DNA of 64,000 nucleotides from JANLUX01 sp031366005 (GCA_031366005.1 JANLZB010000076.1:99758-163757); one strand, 5' to 3'. Shown: positions 44,389 through 53,701, numbered from the stretch's first letter. The notes: generated from the sequence alone by a model not told the origin. Numbers and translations are program-made.

Positions 44389-45687
44389 TCAGTAGATATT
44401 TTTTGAGGAAAGCTTTTTATAGCCGATTAACCGCTGATAACGGCTGCCCGGCAACTGCTGAAAAACCATGATGGAGTATTCGTTCTCCGTCTCAAAATGA
44501 TTGCCTTCTATCAATGTTTCATCAGGGATTTTTTTGCCATCTTCCATAAATACATACTGATAGTTGTAGTATCCCTGCTTCAGGTATAATTTCACCTCAT
44601 AAGCCTGCTCATCATAATTGTACGTTAACCTTGCCGAGGGTTCAGTTGACCAATTGGTGAGTGCTCCATAGATGTAATAATTTCCATTGGGCATCACATC
44701 TTCGCTCTTCAAATGAAAGTGAACATTAACATAATCTGCTTCTGTTTCACTGTCACCACCGTCATAAACTTTCACCAGGTAGCGTCCGTTGATATCATCT
44801 TCAATAGAATAGCGTTTAAAGGAACGGCTCTCTTCATCTTTAAGATATATATTGAAAGTGTTTGTTGAGTCAAGCTCAATTTTTTTTACAAACTGTGTTT
44901 GGAATTTAGTGGTGCGTATATCAAAATTCCTGAATTCATTTCCTCCGTTAAAAACATTTGCATCCTCATAATTATATTCGAGTTCATTTTGTTTCATGAA
45001 GAGTGGTTTGATGTCATACACAGCATTGTCCCAGCGATTGTTCTGCTGCAGCACAACTGTCAGTTCACTGAAGGGGCTTTGGATGGGATAATTATTATAG
45101 GTGATATTAAAATCAATTTCTTGGCTGGTGTTTCGCTGCTCTACAATTGTTGCACGATGAATGTTAGGAAGAATTTTTACATGTGATTCAACAATCTGAA
45201 AACGTTGCGTGATGATTGGCTTATCAGCATCATTGTTTTCATAAACCATCAAAACATAATTACCTGATTTTGTAAAACGCATTTGTGAATTCGGAAAAAC
45301 TGCATTGAAATGATAGTAGGGTTGAAGTGTATTGAATGACGGCTTGTATGAAGTGATGTGCTCGGAATAAAATCCTTCCAGAAATTCTGTTTCATCAAGT
45401 GGGGAGAGGTTCCAGTGCGGATCGCAATGAAAAAATTTGTAAGAATAATCTTTACTCTCACCATCCAGATCATCAAAGCTTAAATGTAAACGTTGTTCAC
45501 TTCCAAGTTCCATTATTGGATCGCTGAGCGGATGATTATCTAATTCTAAGATTACTGTTTTGATATTTGGGCGATAGATGTGATTTTCATAACGAAGGTG
45601 ATCATCCTTAAAATAATCTGATTCCTGAGAAATTACTTTGCTACAAAGACACAAAGTCGCAAAGAGAAAAAGATAATATTTTTTCAT
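44389..45687 (-). CDS. Type IX secretion system plug domain protein (DUF5103)
   Basis: 432 residues, signal peptide (MKKYYLFLFATLCLCSKVIS, cut near Q). DUF5103/T9SS_plug pattern: KTVILELDNHPLSDPIMELGSEQRLHLSFDDLDGESKDYSYKFFHCD (spread over about 43-92), then Ig-like beta domains with FNITYNNYPIQSPFSELTVVLQQNN and LTNWSTEPSARLTYN. DUF5103 proteins plug the SprA/Sov translocon pore of the T9SS. This fits the two T9SS cargo proteins in this window. Separated from the upstream ABC-F gene by a 33-base palindrome. Confidence 0.85.
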   Translation of the reverse strand: MKKYYLFLFATLCLCSKVISQESDYFKDDHLRYENHIYRPNIKTVILELDNHPLSDPIMELGSEQRLHLSFDDLDGESKDYSYKFFHCDPHWNLSPLDETEFLEGFYSEHITSYKPSFNTLQPYYHFNAVFPNSQMRFTKSGNYVLMVYENNDADKPIITQRFQIVESHVKILPNIHRATIVEQRNTSQEIDFNITYNNYPIQSPFSELTVVLQQNNRWDNAVYDIKPLFMKQNELEYNYEDANVFNGGNEFRNFDIRTTKFQTQFVKKIELDSTNTFNIYLKDEESRSFKRYSIEDDINGRYLVKVYDGGDSETEADYVNVHFHLKSEDVMPNGNYYIYGALTNWSTEPSARLTYNYDEQAYEVKLYLKQGYYNYQYVFMEDGKKIPDETLIEGNHFETENEYSIMVFQQLPGSRYQRLIGYKKLSSKNIY

Positions 45688-45702
45688 TTCTATTTTGTAT
45701 TT

Positions 45703-45735
45703 ACCCCTGTCAGGGTTTTAAACCCTGACAGGGGT
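45703..45735. repeat. 33-base perfect palindrome between ABC-F gene and T9SS plug gene
   Basis: Arm ACCCCTGTCAGGGTTT (45703-45718) is an exact complement of 45720-45735 with a single central base. It lies after the stop of the ABC-F gene (45751) and before the start of the DUF5103 gene (45687), read on the minus strand. No T-run follows. It has a higher GC content than its surroundings, as a mobile intergenic repeat would. Confidence 0.8.
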
Positions 45736-45750
45736 CTTTGTAAGACAATT

Positions 45751-47670
45751 TTATTTCTCACCTACCGAATCCATCCACAAAGTGTAAGCTGCTTCCCATA
45801 TTTTTTCTTTTTCCCTGATCATTTTATCAACCAGTTGAATTTCTCCATTAATGCCTTTTGACTTTTGTGCATTGGCATAAATTACAGGATCAGCTAATTG
45901 TTGTTCAAGATTTTCTTTTTGTTTTTTTAAAACATTTATTTCCTCTTCTAATTTCTTTGCGTTGTTCTCTAATTTCTGCAATTGCTTTTTCCGCTCTTTT
46001 GTTTCCTCATTATTTTTTTGAGCAGCTACATCCACTTTCTTAACTTCTTTTACCGGTACAATTATTTTTTCGGTTCGTTTTCTCTCCTGCCACTCTTCAT
46101 ACTCATCATAAGCTCCCGGATATTCTTTCAGCTTATGATCTTCGATGTACCATATTTTATTTGCAATCTCTGCTAAGAAAAACCGGTCGTGGGATACCAC
46201 AACAAAAGTTCCTTCATAACGCTGCAATACATCAATCAGAATATTAACTGTTTGCATGTCGAGGTGATTGGTTGGCTCATCAAGCAATAAGAAATTTGCT
46301 TTCGCTAAAATGGTTTTTGCCAACGCTACTCTTGCTTTCTCACCACCTGATAAAACTTTAATTTTTTTGAAAACATCATCTCCTTTAAATAGAAATGCGC
46401 CTAATAATTTCCGCAGGTATTGATCATTTTCTTCGGGCGCAAATTGTTGTAGCTCCTGTATCATTTCATTATGGATGTTTAAGCTTTCCAGTTGATGTTG
46501 TGCATAAAATGATTCCTGAACATTGTATGCAGGGTGAGCAACACCTTCAAATGGTTCAGTGCCTGCCATCATTCTCAGCAAAGTTGATTTACCTCTTCCG
46601 TTTGCTCCGATGAGCGCTATTTTATCACCACGTTCAACAATTACTTTTGTGTTTTCTAAAATTACCTGGACACCATATTTCTTGCTTTTAATATCAAGAT
46701 GCGCTACGATTCTTCCAGGTTGCATCCCCACATTGAAATTTATTTTTATGCCGCTCTTGGGTCCTTCCACATCTGCAATGCGTTCTAACTTATCAAGCAT
46801 CTTAATTCTTGACTGTGCCATTTTTGCTTTGGAAGCTTTTGCGCGAAAGCGATTAATTAATTTTTCCTGCTCATCAATATATTTCTGCTGGTTACGGAAC
46901 TGGCTTTGCTGAAGTTCTCTTCTTATTTCTTTTTCTTCGAGATAAAAAGAATAGCTGCCTGTGTACACAGTGATTTTTTCATTTTCTATTTCTACAATAC
47001 GGTTTACAATCTTTTCAAGAAAATAACGATCGTGAGAAACAATTACTACTGTACCTTCATAGTTGGATAAATATTCTTCAAGCCATAAAATAGAAGGAAG
47101 ATCAAGGTGGTTTGTTGGTTCATCCAGTAATAACAAATCAGGTTTGCGTAATAAAATTTTTGCAAGCATCACACGCATTCGCCAGCCTCCTGAAAATTCT
47201 TTTAACGGACGTTTGAGATCTGCAGTGCTAAAACCTAAACCTTCCAGTATAGCTTCTGCTTTATGCTGAATGTTGTAACCATCCAATGCATCAAATTCTG
47301 TTTGTGCATCATGCAGCTTATGCATAATTTCTTCGCTGTGATCATGCTCCATTCTTTCCAGCAAATCTTCAATCTTGTCGTGCAATTCATTCTCCCGTTC
47401 AAAGGCCTCCATTGCAACATGAAGGATACTAAAGTCAGATTGATAGCTGAGCAAATCCTGGTTTAAAAAACCAAGCGACATATCGCGCCTGCGTGTAATC
47501 TCTCCGCTGTTGATGCTGTATTCTCCTGTAATGACACGAAGTAATGTTGATTTACCTGTTCCATTGGCACCGATCAAACCGATCTTTTCATTTGGTTTAA
47601 TATGCCAGAATGCATCACGATACAATGCACGTGAGCCAAATTCAAAAGTGATATTATTAAGTACTAACAA
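45751..47670 (-). CDS. ABC-F family ATPase
   Basis: 639 residues, two ABC cassettes and no membrane helix. Cassette 1: GANGTGKST, LKEFSGGWRMRVMLAKIL, LLLLDEPTNHLD. Cassette 2: GANGRGKST, VLSGGEKARVALAKTIL, FLLLDEPTNHLD. The linker between them is charged and helical, and a C-terminal coiled coil fills about residues 550-635. ABC-F proteins act on ribosomes (translation factors such as EttA/Uup or antibiotic protection). The long C-terminal coiled coil resembles Uup. Role in resistance cannot be inferred here. Confidence 0.92.
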   Translation of the reverse strand: MLVLNNITFEFGSRALYRDAFWHIKPNEKIGLIGANGTGKSTLLRVITGEYSINSGEITRRRDMSLGFLNQDLLSYQSDFSILHVAMEAFERENELHDKIEDLLERMEHDHSEEIMHKLHDAQTEFDALDGYNIQHKAEAILEGLGFSTADLKRPLKEFSGGWRMRVMLAKILLRKPDLLLLDEPTNHLDLPSILWLEEYLSNYEGTVVIVSHDRYFLEKIVNRIVEIENEKITVYTGSYSFYLEEKEIRRELQQSQFRNQQKYIDEQEKLINRFRAKASKAKMAQSRIKMLDKLERIADVEGPKSGIKINFNVGMQPGRIVAHLDIKSKKYGVQVILENTKVIVERGDKIALIGANGRGKSTLLRMMAGTEPFEGVAHPAYNVQESFYAQHQLESLNIHNEMIQELQQFAPEENDQYLRKLLGAFLFKGDDVFKKIKVLSGGEKARVALAKTILAKANFLLLDEPTNHLDMQTVNILIDVLQRYEGTFVVVSHDRFFLAEIANKIWYIEDHKLKEYPGAYDEYEEWQERKRTEKIIVPVKEVKKVDVAAQKNNEETKERKKQLQKLENNAKKLEEEINVLKKQKENLEQQLADPVIYANAQKSKGINGEIQLVDKMIREKEKIWEAAYTLWMDSVGEK

Positions 47671-47684
47671 TTTTTTATTTTTAT

Positions 47685-48422
47685 TTAATTAATTTTTATA
47701 AGTCTTCCTTTATTACTAAACACTTCATTCACCTGTGAGGGATTTCCCCGGTAATAAATATTGCCTACATAGGTAAGTGTAGCACCGATTATTTTATTTG
47801 CTTTAATGTATAAGTCATTTGTTCCACCGTTTTTTACATACACATCATCAGCATCCACATTACGCAAATCCATTTTTCCATAACCCACACTGTAAACATA
47901 ATTTACTCCCACATGACCTTCAGCATATAAATCTGCCGGACCGGTATGTAATGCTAAGGTAGCTGTATTGCAATTTAGTTTGAGATGATAATCACCGGTG
48001 CTGCTCCAGCTGTCTAACCGAAAATCCTGTTTTAAAGTATCAGCAAAATCAATGTTGCCTGAAGCATCATATATTGTGATGTGATTCAATGATTTTACCC
48101 ATAGATCTACAACAAAATTATTTTTGAAACTGCGCAGCCAGTTGCAACGGTTTTTATTTTTTAATTTCAGAATTCCATCTTCTACCTCTGTAGTTATACC
48201 ATCAATCAGGTGCGATCCTGCAGTAACAGTCATGTGATAAGAAGAATCAATATGTAATATGAGATCAACGTTATTGTATAATTCAATTTGTGTAAATGGT
48301 TCAACGTTTCTTGTTTCAGTAGTAATACTACCAGTACTTTCTATGCAATTGTGCAATGAATCTTTCTTGCAACCGTAGTTAAGCATAGCCAAAACAAAAA
48401 CAATATATAAAGATTGTTTCAT
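47685..48422 (-). CDS. GIN-domain (DUF2807) lipoprotein
   Basis: 245 residues from the ATG at 48422; an earlier in-frame ATG at 48485 lies inside the preceding gene and would hide the signal. Signal peptide MKQSLYIVFVLAMLNYGC with the lipobox cysteine at C18. The body is a right-handed beta-helix type DUF2807 pattern: FTQIELYNNVDLILHIDSSYHMTVTAGSHL, LWVKSLNHITIYDASGNIDF and LRNVDADDVYVKNGGTNDLYIKANKI. Such head-GIN proteins are surface lipoproteins of unknown function. It begins 2 bases after the PagL-like gene stop. Confidence 0.82.
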   Translation of the reverse strand: MKQSLYIVFVLAMLNYGCKKDSLHNCIESTGSITTETRNVEPFTQIELYNNVDLILHIDSSYHMTVTAGSHLIDGITTEVEDGILKLKNKNRCNWLRSFKNNFVVDLWVKSLNHITIYDASGNIDFADTLKQDFRLDSWSSTGDYHLKLNCNTATLALHTGPADLYAEGHVGVNYVYSVGYGKMDLRNVDADDVYVKNGGTNDLYIKANKIIGATLTYVGNIYYRGNPSQVNEVFSNKGRLIKIN

Positions 48423-48424
48423 AA

Positions 48425-49564
48425 TTATTTTGATGTCACGATTGATCGGGATTGTTTTAACCGCATTCCAATTCCATATTCCCAATAATCAGCTTTTGCA
48501 AAATGTGATTTCAAATTTATCACTGCAAAATACCTATCAGTGAAATGATAGCGAAGACAGAGCCGTGTGTAAATACTACCGTCACCAACATATCTGTTGT
48601 ATAGATAAAAACCATTTTCAAACAGCATAGATAATTTCTGCACTTTAAATTCATAACTCACATGAATACCCGAACGCATTGAATAAGTAAAATTGGGAAC
48701 GCTTACCGAATCGCCTCTTAAACGCGTACCAATGCTGTGATCATACAATACATCAACACCAGCTCCAATGCTGCTTTTAAGACTTAAGCTTTTGCTATAA
48801 GTTGCAGTGAGACTTAAAGCACCATGTTTTTTTCCACCAGGAGGAACAATTTCTTTTATGCCACCTGCAATTAAAATATTGATTACTGTTGAACGTGGTT
48901 TTGCAAGTGTTCGCTTCGGATATAAAGCTTGTTTCTCACCAAGAAATTGACTTATGCCGATATTAAGTGTTGGAATATTAACACCCAGATTCGGTACTTT
49001 AAATCCACCGTTACTCATGTGTGTGAATTCTAAACCTGTTACTATTTGTGTCCGCTTGTTTACAAATGCGTGTGCATAAAGTCCAAAGCTGATCAAACAA
49101 TTTATATGCGTACCAATAGCTACATTCTTATGATTTTCTAAACGGTCAAATGGTTTTTCAATATATCCTACACCGCACGCCAACCTGCCACTCAATAACA
49201 AATGCGGTGAATGATTAATAGGAAATAATATCTGTGGAAAAACGCCATAGGCATTGCCCAACTCTGCATTATCACCAAGATTCCAATATTGAAAACCGAT
49301 TCCAATTAATGGTTTATTATAAGCTTGTTCCCAATCAAGTTCACCATTGGTAGTTTTAAACAACTCCGCCTCAAATCCATAAACATGTGTTCGCTGCAAA
49401 TGAACAACCGATGGACGATGAGCCATAACAAATCCATAATTCATTCTTGCATCCACCATCCATTTTCCTAATGTTGAATCCTGTGCGATCAAATTCACGT
49501 TATGTCCAACCAAAAACAGCAATACAAAGCCGCTCTGTAAATAAAATTTAACACGGATTTTCAT
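48425..49564 (-). CDS. Acyloxyacyl hydrolase (PagL-like lipid A deacylase)
   Basis: 379 residues from the ATG at 49564, chosen because it gives a signal peptide MKIRVKFYLQSGFVLLFLVG cut after LIAQ; the longer frame from 49642 would run over the mazG start. Barrel-like outer-membrane protein. The catalytic motif is FTHMSNGGFKVPNLGVN (His and Ser of the PagL dyad in H-x-S-N), with many alternating strands before and after. PagL removes an acyl chain from lipid A in the outer membrane. This member is longer than classic PagL. Divergent from mazG. Confidence 0.8.
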   Translation of the reverse strand: MKIRVKFYLQSGFVLLFLVGHNVNLIAQDSTLGKWMVDARMNYGFVMAHRPSVVHLQRTHVYGFEAELFKTTNGELDWEQAYNKPLIGIGFQYWNLGDNAELGNAYGVFPQILFPINHSPHLLLSGRLACGVGYIEKPFDRLENHKNVAIGTHINCLISFGLYAHAFVNKRTQIVTGLEFTHMSNGGFKVPNLGVNIPTLNIGISQFLGEKQALYPKRTLAKPRSTVINILIAGGIKEIVPPGGKKHGALSLTATYSKSLSLKSSIGAGVDVLYDHSIGTRLRGDSVSVPNFTYSMRSGIHVSYEFKVQKLSMLFENGFYLYNRYVGDGSIYTRLCLRYHFTDRYFAVINLKSHFAKADYWEYGIGMRLKQSRSIVTSK

Positions 49565-49589
49565 TCGGGAGCGCAAAAATAGAAAGATA

Positions 49590-49597
49590 TACCTTTG
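49590..49597 (+). promoter_or_regulatory. -7 box of mazG, near-leaderless geometry
   Basis: TACCTTTG matches TAnnTTTG; its last base is 5 bases before the A of the mazG ATG at 49602. The transcript would begin at or very near the start codon. No clear -33 element was found at the proper distance. The same geometry is seen before mutL. Confidence 0.5.
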
Positions 49598-49601
49598 CCG
49601 A

Positions 49602-50393
49602 ATGCAGGAGAAACTGAAAGCTTTTGAGCGGTTATTGAACATAATGGATGAATTGCGAACTCAATGTCCATGGGATAAAAAACAAACGATGGAGAGTTTG
49701 CGCCATCTTACGATTGAAGAAGTATATGAGTTAGCCGATGCAATTCTGGAAAAGGATACTCCTGAAATAAAAAAAGAACTGGGTGACATTTTACTGCATA
49801 TTGTTTTTTATTCGCGCATTGCTTCCGAGACAAATGATTTTGATATTAAAGATGTGATTGATGCTGTTTGTGAAAAAATTATTCATCGTCACCCGCATAT
49901 TTATGGTGATCCCGATAATTCGGGACAAGTTGTAAAGGTTAAAGATGATGCAGAAGTAAGCCGTAACTGGGAGAAGCTGAAGCTAAAAGAAGGAAAGACA
50001 TCAGTACTTGAAGGGGTTCCTGTTTCATTACCTGCATTGGTAAAGTCCATGCGCATACAAGAGAAGGCACGTGCAGCTGGTTTTGACTGGGAGCGCAAAG
50101 AACAGGTGTGGGAAAAAGTACTTGAGGAAATGAATGAATTAAAAAAGGAATTGCACGAAACCAATCATGAGCGCGCCAAATCAGAATTTGGTGATGTATT
50201 ATTTTCATTGGTTAATTATGCTCGCTTCCTCAACATTGATCCGGAAGAAGCGTTGGAACGAACCAATAAAAAATTTATCAAACGATTTCAATATTTAGAA
50301 TCTTCGGTTAATTCCAATGGACAAAATCTTTCTGAAATGAGTCTGGATGAAATGGATGTGTATTGGAATGAAGCGAAAAGCAAGGGACTGTAG
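49602..50393 (+). CDS. mazG: Nucleoside triphosphate pyrophosphohydrolase
   Basis: 263 residues, with two MazG domains. Domain 1 has FERLLNIMDELRTQCPWDKKQT and EEVYELADAIL..PEIKKELGDILLHIVFY; domain 2 has AGFDWERKEQVWEKVLEEMNELKKEL and ERAKSEFGDVLFSLVNYARFL, with acidic residues (E-x-x-E and D) for Mg ions. It removes non-canonical or excess NTPs as NMP plus PPi. The ATG at 49602 gives the usual N-terminus for the family. Its promoter is described at 49590. Confidence 0.92.
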   Translation: MQEKLKAFERLLNIMDELRTQCPWDKKQTMESLRHLTIEEVYELADAILEKDTPEIKKELGDILLHIVFYSRIASETNDFDIKDVIDAVCEKIIHRHPHIYGDPDNSGQVVKVKDDAEVSRNWEKLKLKEGKTSVLEGVPVSLPALVKSMRIQEKARAAGFDWERKEQVWEKVLEEMNELKKELHETNHERAKSEFGDVLFSLVNYARFLNIDPEEALERTNKKFIKRFQYLESSVNSNGQNLSEMSLDEMDVYWNEAKSKGL

Positions 50394-50394
50394 T

Positions 50395-50476
50395 TTACGG
50401 TTTCCGGAAGACAGTTTACGGTTAAAAAATTATTTAGTATAACAGTTCAACAATTTAACAATTCAACAATTAGAAT
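50395..50476. repeat. Intergenic TTTACGGTT and ACAATTCAACAATT words
   Basis: Between mazG and the peroxiredoxin gene. Two TTTACGG words (50395-50401 region and near 50414), then AACAGTTCAACAATTTAAC and AACAATTCAACAATT words up to 50472. Similar word sets occur in other gaps of the window. Confidence 0.45.
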
Positions 50477-50947
50477 ATGCAATTAAAATCAGGCGATAAA
50501 GCCCCATCATTTAACACTTATGATTCTGAACGGCAACCCATAAGTCTTGAATCATTGAAAGGACAAAAATTTTTACTGCTATTTATACCTGCTGCATTTA
50601 CCAGTACCTGTACAAAAGAGTTTTGCGCGATCCGCGATGACATTGCTCGATATAATAATTTAAAAGTAAAAGTTATCGGCATATCCACTGATAGTGTATA
50701 TGCGCTTAATAAATATAAAGAAGAGCAATCACTAAATTTTACTTTAGCTTCTGATTTCAATAAAGAAATTTGTGCGGCTTATGGATCGCAGTATGAAACT
50801 TTTAATTTCGGAATGAAAGGAGTAGCCAAGCGTTCAGCTTTTGTGGTGGATGAGAATGGAATTATTCAGTATGCCGAAGTGTTGGATAATGCATCGCTTG
50901 TTCCGGATTTTGAAGCGATAAATAATTTGTTGGAAAGTTTGTCTTAG
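50477..50947 (+). CDS. Peroxiredoxin (AhpE/BCP-type)
   Basis: 156 residues, thioredoxin-like fold. Active-site segment PAAFTSTCTKEFCAIRD: peroxidatic cysteine C45 and a second cysteine C50, spacing as in E. coli Bcp, in which the second can act as resolving cysteine. KVKVIGISTDSVYALNKY and FAVDENG-like FVVDENGIIQYAEV complete the family pattern. It reduces hydroperoxides with a thiol electron donor such as thioredoxin. No redox partner gene is adjacent. Confidence 0.9.
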   Translation: MQLKSGDKAPSFNTYDSERQPISLESLKGQKFLLLFIPAAFTSTCTKEFCAIRDDIARYNNLKVKVIGISTDSVYALNKYKEEQSLNFTLASDFNKEICAAYGSQYETFNFGMKGVAKRSAFVVDENGIIQYAEVLDNASLVPDFEAINNLLESLS

Positions 50948-50991
50948 GTTCATGCTACTTTTTTAAGCTAACCATTTCCTCATCAATAATA

Positions 50992-51633
50992 TCAGAAGTT
51001 AAAACCTAACATTAATGATTGTTGCATAAGCATATCATTTCCTCCGTCCTTTCTTTTATCCACATTATCCGAAGTGAAATATCCAAAGCCCAAGTTATAG
51101 GTAAAATTAAATCGTTTATAAAAATTATACTGGGCTCCAAGTCCTCCATTAAACGAACCGAAATAACCTGTGTTAGCGCGTGTCTTATTTTTCCACCAAT
51201 GTTCTGAAATATTATTTGCACCTGCACCTAAATAAATGTAAGGAGCAATTCTTGCGTTTTCCTTTAATAGGTATCCGTTAGCAAATTTGTATTTCACTGA
51301 AACAACCAGAGAAGTTAATCTGCCTAACATATTCAATACTTCTGTGCCGTCATCACGATATTGATTTTCATCTGCTTCTCTGCAATGTCCATAATCACCA
51401 AATGTTAAAGAAGTAGTGAAATCAAATGATTTATTTAAGTAATGACTGTAATTAATTCCAGCGAAGCCGTACCATTCTTCGCCTCTCTTAAACCAAACAC
51501 TTCCTAAATCACCTTTATAACCTTCGCTGCCACCACCGATAGAAATATTATTTTTTCTCTCAGCTGTTTGTGCGTAGCTACTGTTTGAAATTGCAATTAT
51601 CGCAATGATGAGTACATTTTTAAATTGTTTCAT
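50992..51633 (-). CDS. Outer-membrane beta-barrel protein
   Basis: 213 residues. Signal peptide (MKQFKNVLIIAIIAISNSSY, cleavage after AQ). Then alternating hydrophobic and aromatic strands with a few glycine-rich turns (EEWYGFAGINYSHYLNKSFDFTTSLTFGDYG; YLGAGANNISEHWW), ending with the aromatic MLGFNF barrel closure. No recognised family beyond a small OmpA/OmpW-like barrel. Converges with the peroxiredoxin gene, with no terminator seen between. Confidence 0.75.
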   Translation of the reverse strand: MKQFKNVLIIAIIAISNSSYAQTAERKNNISIGGGSEGYKGDLGSVWFKRGEEWYGFAGINYSHYLNKSFDFTTSLTFGDYGHCREADENQYRDDGTEVLNMLGRLTSLVVSVKYKFANGYLLKENARIAPYIYLGAGANNISEHWWKNKTRANTGYFGSFNGGLGAQYNFYKRFNFTYNLGFGYFTSDNVDKRKDGGNDMLMQQSLMLGFNF

Positions 51634-51841
51634 GTTGATTTGATTTTAATGGGTTAAGAAATTTTGTGTTTGTTGATTTTTTCCGCGACAAGTTTACTGT
51701 TTATTTTGATTCCTACAATAAGGGCTAAATACGTGATCGAAAAAAAATCTCTGCGAAAGCAAAAAATGTTTGGTAGTTTTTGATTTGTGTGATGATGGAA
51801 CTTGCCATCAAATCAAACCAAACCATAAAGCGAAAACAAAC

Positions 51842-51849
51842 TATTTTTG
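51842..51849 (+). promoter_or_regulatory. -7 box of mutL, near-leaderless geometry
   Basis: TATTTTTG matches TAnnTTTG and ends 5 bases before the first base of the GTG at 51854, exactly the same spacing as for mazG. This supports the GTG at 51854 as the true start of mutL. Confidence 0.5.
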
Positions 51850-51853
51850 CCGC

Positions 51854-53701
51854 GTGTCTGATATCATTCAACTTCTTCCCGATTCTGTGGCAAACCAGAT
51901 TGCTGCCGGTGAGGTAATTCAACGGCCTGCTTCTGCTGTAAAAGAGTTGCTGGAAAATGCCGTGGATGCCGGAAGTAATCAAATTCAACTCATCATCCGT
52001 GATGCCGGAAAAACGCTGATACAGGTGATGGATAATGGAATCGGCATGAGTGTGACAGATGCAAGATTAAGTTTTGAGCGACATGCTACGTCTAAGATTC
52101 GTTCGGCTGATGATTTGCTGAGTTTGCACACAATGGGTTTTCGTGGAGAAGCGCTTGCTTCGGTAGCAGCCATTGCCCAGGTTGAATTAAAAACAAGAAG
52201 AACAGAGGATGAAGTAGGAACTTCTGTAATAATTGAAGGAGCTGAATTTATCAGCCAGGAAAATAGTGTTTGCAATAAAGGAACATCTATCGCTATCCGC
52301 AATTTATTTTACAATGTGCCGGCACGCAGAAATTTTTTAAAATCAAATCCTGTTGAAACACGCCATATTGTTGAAGAGTTTACACGAGTCGCGTTGTCTC
52401 ATCCTGCTATTGCATTTTCATTTCATCATAACGACATGCAGGTTTTTGATCTTCGCACCGGAAATTTAAGACAACGAATTGCAGCCGTTTTCGGAGCATC
52501 CTATAACGAACGATTGGTACCTGTGGAAGAAGATACATCTATTGTAAAGCTTACCGGTTATGTCTGCAAGCCTGAGTTTGCAAAGAAGAGCAGGGGAGAG
52601 CAGTATTTTTTTGTGAATAACCGATATGTGAGAGATGCTTACCTTCATCATGCTGTGGGTGCTGCTTTTGAAAACATGATCAGTAAAGACAGTTATCCTT
52701 CTTACTTTATCAATATGGAAATTGATCCTGCACATATTGATGTAAATATTCATCCCACCAAAACAGAAATTAAATTTGAGGATGAAAAATCGGTGTATGC
52801 CATCATGCGTGCTGCTGTTAAACGTGCCTTGGGAAAATTCAGTGTTGCTCCTTCACTCGACTTTGAGCAAGAGCGCAGTTTTGATATTCCACTGGAGCAA
52901 TTAGGTACATTGCCAAAACCTCCTACCATAAAAGTTAATCCATATTATAATCCATTCAGACCTGAAACAGTGGAGCAGTCAACGGGATCAAAAACATGGA
53001 ATCCTCAGCTGCAAAGACAACGCACTGAAACCTGGCATCAGTTGTATAAGGAGTTAGATAAAGTTGATTTTCCCTCTACTGAAAATGTACCTTCAACTAT
53101 TGTAAGGCAGTTGCCTGAGATAAATGAGCTGGATGAAAGTTGTTTTTTTCAGATACAATTACAATTGATTGTGGTTACGCATGAAAAAGGTTTGTTAGTG
53201 ACTGATCAGCAGTTAGCACATGAACGGATATTGTTTGAACGTAATCTCAATAATCTCATTGATAAACCTGCAGCAGCACAACAGCAACTCTTTCCGCTTA
53301 ATTTGGAATTCACCACCGAAGATGCAATGTTGCTGAAAGAGCTGCAACCTGAATTGAGGCTAATGGGTTTTGATATACACGAATTTGGTATGAATGCTTT
53401 TGTTTTGCATGGCGCTCCTGCCGAAGTTGAATCAGGAAGTGAGACAAAGCTTTTACATCAGATGATTGATCAGTACAGGCATAATCGTGATGAACTGAAT
53501 CTGGAAACGCGGAGTAACCTTGCACTTTCTTATGCAAAAAGTCTTGCCATAAAAAAAGATACACCTTTAAGCCAGCGTGAAATGAAACACCTGATTACAG
53601 AGCTGATGACTTGTGAAAATCCATTGTTAAGCTATAGCGGAAAAAATATTTTAATCCATATTGGTGTGGATGAATTACTCTCGCGTTTCAATAAAAAATA
53701 A
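51854..53701 (+). CDS. mutL: DNA mismatch repair protein MutL
   Basis: 615 residues from the GTG at 51854; the ATG at 51770 in the same frame would add 28 residues absent in other MutL proteins. N-terminal GHKL ATPase: LPDSVANQIAAGEVIQRPASAVKELLENAVDAGS, with catalytic E31 and metal residue N35, then GIGMS, FERHATSKI and FRGEALASVAAIAQVEL. The C-terminal part is a dimerisation domain. Its endonuclease motif reads DQQLAHERILFE in place of DQHA-x2-E-x4-E, with Gln and Leu replacing His and Ala, so nicking activity may be weak or lost. Confidence 0.93.
   Translation: MSDIIQLLPDSVANQIAAGEVIQRPASAVKELLENAVDAGSNQIQLIIRDAGKTLIQVMDNGIGMSVTDARLSFERHATSKIRSADDLLSLHTMGFRGEALASVAAIAQVELKTRRTEDEVGTSVIIEGAEFISQENSVCNKGTSIAIRNLFYNVPARRNFLKSNPVETRHIVEEFTRVALSHPAIAFSFHHNDMQVFDLRTGNLRQRIAAVFGASYNERLVPVEEDTSIVKLTGYVCKPEFAKKSRGEQYFFVNNRYVRDAYLHHAVGAAFENMISKDSYPSYFINMEIDPAHIDVNIHPTKTEIKFEDEKSVYAIMRAAVKRALGKFSVAPSLDFEQERSFDIPLEQLGTLPKPPTIKVNPYYNPFRPETVEQSTGSKTWNPQLQRQRTETWHQLYKELDKVDFPSTENVPSTIVRQLPEINELDESCFFQIQLQLIVVTHEKGLLVTDQQLAHERILFERNLNNLIDKPAAAQQQLFPLNLEFTTEDAMLLKELQPELRLMGFDIHEFGMNAFVLHGAPAEVESGSETKLLHQMIDQYRHNRDELNLETRSNLALSYAKSLAIKKDTPLSQREMKHLITELMTCENPLLSYSGKNILIHIGVDELLSRFNKK

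Noticed and set aside
51770..51853. N-terminal extension of mutL from the ATG at 51770
   Set aside because: The extra residues have no match to the MutL family, and the -7 box lies just before the GTG at 51854.
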